Positions 39,392 through 40,593 of a stretch of 40,593 nucleotides of DNA are shown here, piece by piece. The DNA lies in contig CAKPJX010000012.1 in the NCBI GenBank assembly GCA_934163035.1, positions 1 through 40,593 on the forward strand, given 5' to 3'. The notes under the pieces are model-generated. The model was not told where the DNA came from, made no database searches, and was given only the letters and a program-made list of their open reading frames with translations. Every line of letters begins with the position of its first letter. The stretch's first letter is position 1. The position numbers and the translations under genes were made by a program. This stretch comes from an uncultured Bacilli bacterium. Lineage in GTDB: Bacteria; Bacillota_I; Bacilli_A; RF39; UBA660.

Positions 39392-40516
39392 ATGAAATAT
39401 AAAATTGATTTTAAAATTATAGTTCCAGTTTTTATTCTTGCTATTATAAGTATTATAAGTATTTATAGTGCCTCAATTTATACGTCGAAGGAACTTGGTA
39501 ATTTAGCTTTAAAGCAATGTTTTTGGTATGCTATCGGATTTATATTGGTTATTTTACTAGTTAAGTTTAGGAATGAAAATCTTTATAGATATACGTGGTT
39601 TTTATATGCAATAGGAAATATATTATTAGTTGGACTGCTTCTTTTTGGAAAGCCTATTAATAATAGTAAATGTTGGTATATAATACCTGGTATTGGTAGT
39701 ATACAGCCTAGTGAATTTATGAAATTGTTTATAATGTTAGCTCTTGCTGATTTGATTCATAGATTTAGGAGTAAGTATACTAATCCAACCTTGGCGGAGG
39801 AATTTACATTTATTTTAAAATCACTTGTTGTTATTATGATTCCATCAATTTTAACATTTATGCAACCAGATACTGGAGCAGTTATTATTTATTTAGTTAT
39901 ATATATATTTATGTTATTTTCATCAGGAATTAGGATAAGATGGTTTTTTATAGCAGCATTTATAGTTTTATTATTTGGGGGAGGTTTTTTATATATTTAT
40001 TTTTTTAAAGAAAATTTATTTATACGTATTTTTGGTAATTCAATTTACTATCGTATTGAGAGAGTATTTAATTGGAAGAATGGTTCCGGATTGCAGCTTG
40101 AAAATGCTCTTGTTGCGATAGGATCAGCAGGATTATTTGGACATGGCTTTAGAAAGACACCTATATATTTTCCAGAATCATCAACTGATTTTATATTTGC
40201 AGTTTTTACTTCTAATTTTGGTTTTTTAGGTTGTCTGGCATTGATTATGATAATAGCTTATTTTGACTTTAATATTATTAGACTTTCTAAAAAAAGAACC
40301 ATTGATACAAATAAGTATATTTTAGCCGGTATTATTGGAATGCTTTTATTTCAACAGATACAAAATATTGGAATGACTATAGGAATTGTTCCAATAACAG
40401 GGATTACTCTGCCCTTTATATCATACGGTGGTTCTAGTCTTCTCTCATATATGATAATTGTTGGAATTTTAATTAATATTTCTTTAAGTAAAAATGTAAG
40501 ATATGTTAGAAAATAA
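39392..40516 (+). CDS. SEDS-family peptidoglycan glycosyltransferase (RodA/FtsW/SpoVE)
   Basis: The protein has 374 residues with about ten membrane helices, the usual SEDS topology. Signatures: IISIISIYSASIYTS in helix 1, IPGIGSIQPSEFMKLFIMLA, FMQPDTGAVIIYLVIY, the large loop GLQLENALVAIGSAGLFGHG ... PESSTDFIFAVFTSNFGF with the catalytic-type Asp, and GITLPFISYGGSSLLSYM near the end. SEDS proteins polymerise lipid II in partnership with a class B penicillin-binding protein. No PBP gene is adjacent. RodA (elongation), FtsW (division) and SpoVE (spore cortex) cannot be separated by eye; the nearby coat genes make SpoVE possible. AAGAAGGATCTG precedes the ATG. Confidence 0.9.
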   Translation: MKYKIDFKIIVPVFILAIISIISIYSASIYTSKELGNLALKQCFWYAIGFILVILLVKFRNENLYRYTWFLYAIGNILLVGLLLFGKPINNSKCWYIIPGIGSIQPSEFMKLFIMLALADLIHRFRSKYTNPTLAEEFTFILKSLVVIMIPSILTFMQPDTGAVIIYLVIYIFMLFSSGIRIRWFFIAAFIVLLFGGGFLYIYFFKENLFIRIFGNSIYYRIERVFNWKNGSGLQLENALVAIGSAGLFGHGFRKTPIYFPESSTDFIFAVFTSNFGFLGCLALIMIIAYFDFNIIRLSKKRTIDTNKYILAGIIGMLLFQQIQNIGMTIGIVPITGITLPFISYGGSSLLSYMIIVGILINISLSKNVRYVRK

Positions 40517-40531
40517 GGATGTATAATTTTT

Positions 40532-40570
40532 AGTGTGTGTAATGTATAAAACATTATATGCACTTTTTTT
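40532..40570 (+). terminator. Rho-independent terminator of the SEDS gene
   Basis: The imperfect long stem AGTG..TGTAATGT / ACATTATATGCACT with an A-rich loop is followed by TTTTTTT. Confidence 0.8.
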
Positions 40571-40593
40571 AATAATAAAAGACATATAAACTT

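Overview
The window is AT-rich DNA from a low-GC Gram-positive bacterium (Bacillota, most likely a gut member of the Bacilli/Erysipelotrichia side). The supporting signs are a PolC-type replicative polymerase, a T-box in front of pheST, strong purine-rich Shine-Dalgarno sequences, LPxTG-type surface proteins, two CotY/CotZ-like spore coat genes and tandem Spo0A boxes. The last two point to a spore former. The code appears standard: tryptophans in intact genes are TGG, and TGA is a rare stop (ylxR and the EIIB-like gene). No tRNA, rRNA, CRISPR array or transposase was seen. Species was not determined.

Left part (1-8.6 kb, minus strand): three paralogous LPSTG-anchored, SpaA-pilin-like proteins. 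The first runs off the window edge. All three share one promoter layout: a TTTACA-TGTAAA-like dyad 34-35 nt upstream of an extended -10. Between pilins 1 and 2 lies the wreck of an NAD salvage operon: a pncA-like/nadD deletion fusion, an apparently intact pncC, a truncated frameshifted nadK, and an nrtR-like Nudix regulator with a nonsense codon and a frameshift. Between pilins 2 and 3 is an orphan gene that resembles DUF2441 proteins.

Middle (8.6-36 kb, mostly minus strand) is largely housekeeping. It holds a VUT-like transporter, a plus-strand YunG-uracil-DNA-glycosylase fusion, T-box-controlled pheS-pheT, a lone type IV prepilin, and the rimP-nusA-ylxR-infB / kinase-rbfA block (rimP is half size and ylxQ is absent). 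It continues with a hybrid histidine kinase, a PlsC-like acyltransferase, a VanY-like/TruB fusion, a lipoprotein, polC, a repeat-rich membrane protein, a ferredoxin, an RluB-type pseudouridine synthase and an M18 aminopeptidase.

Right part (36-40.6 kb) has a sporulation flavour. It contains a small Tyr/Asn/Pro-rich protein, a KinB-like membrane histidine kinase preceded by two Spo0A boxes one helical turn apart, a membrane-anchored EIIB-like domain without its phosphorylated cysteine, two adjacent CotY/Z-like coat proteins, a small unknown gene and a SEDS-family (RodA/FtsW/SpoVE) glycosyltransferase.

No defence island or obvious new multi-gene system was found. The strongest unusual items are the decayed NAD operon, the shared pilin promoter architecture, the two domain fusions and the Spo0A-box kinase promoter. 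Many starts follow one pattern: a Shine-Dalgarno ending in GTG exactly six bases before the start codon. Naive calling then extends the gene to that in-frame GTG, so the downstream ATG (or TTG) was chosen here.
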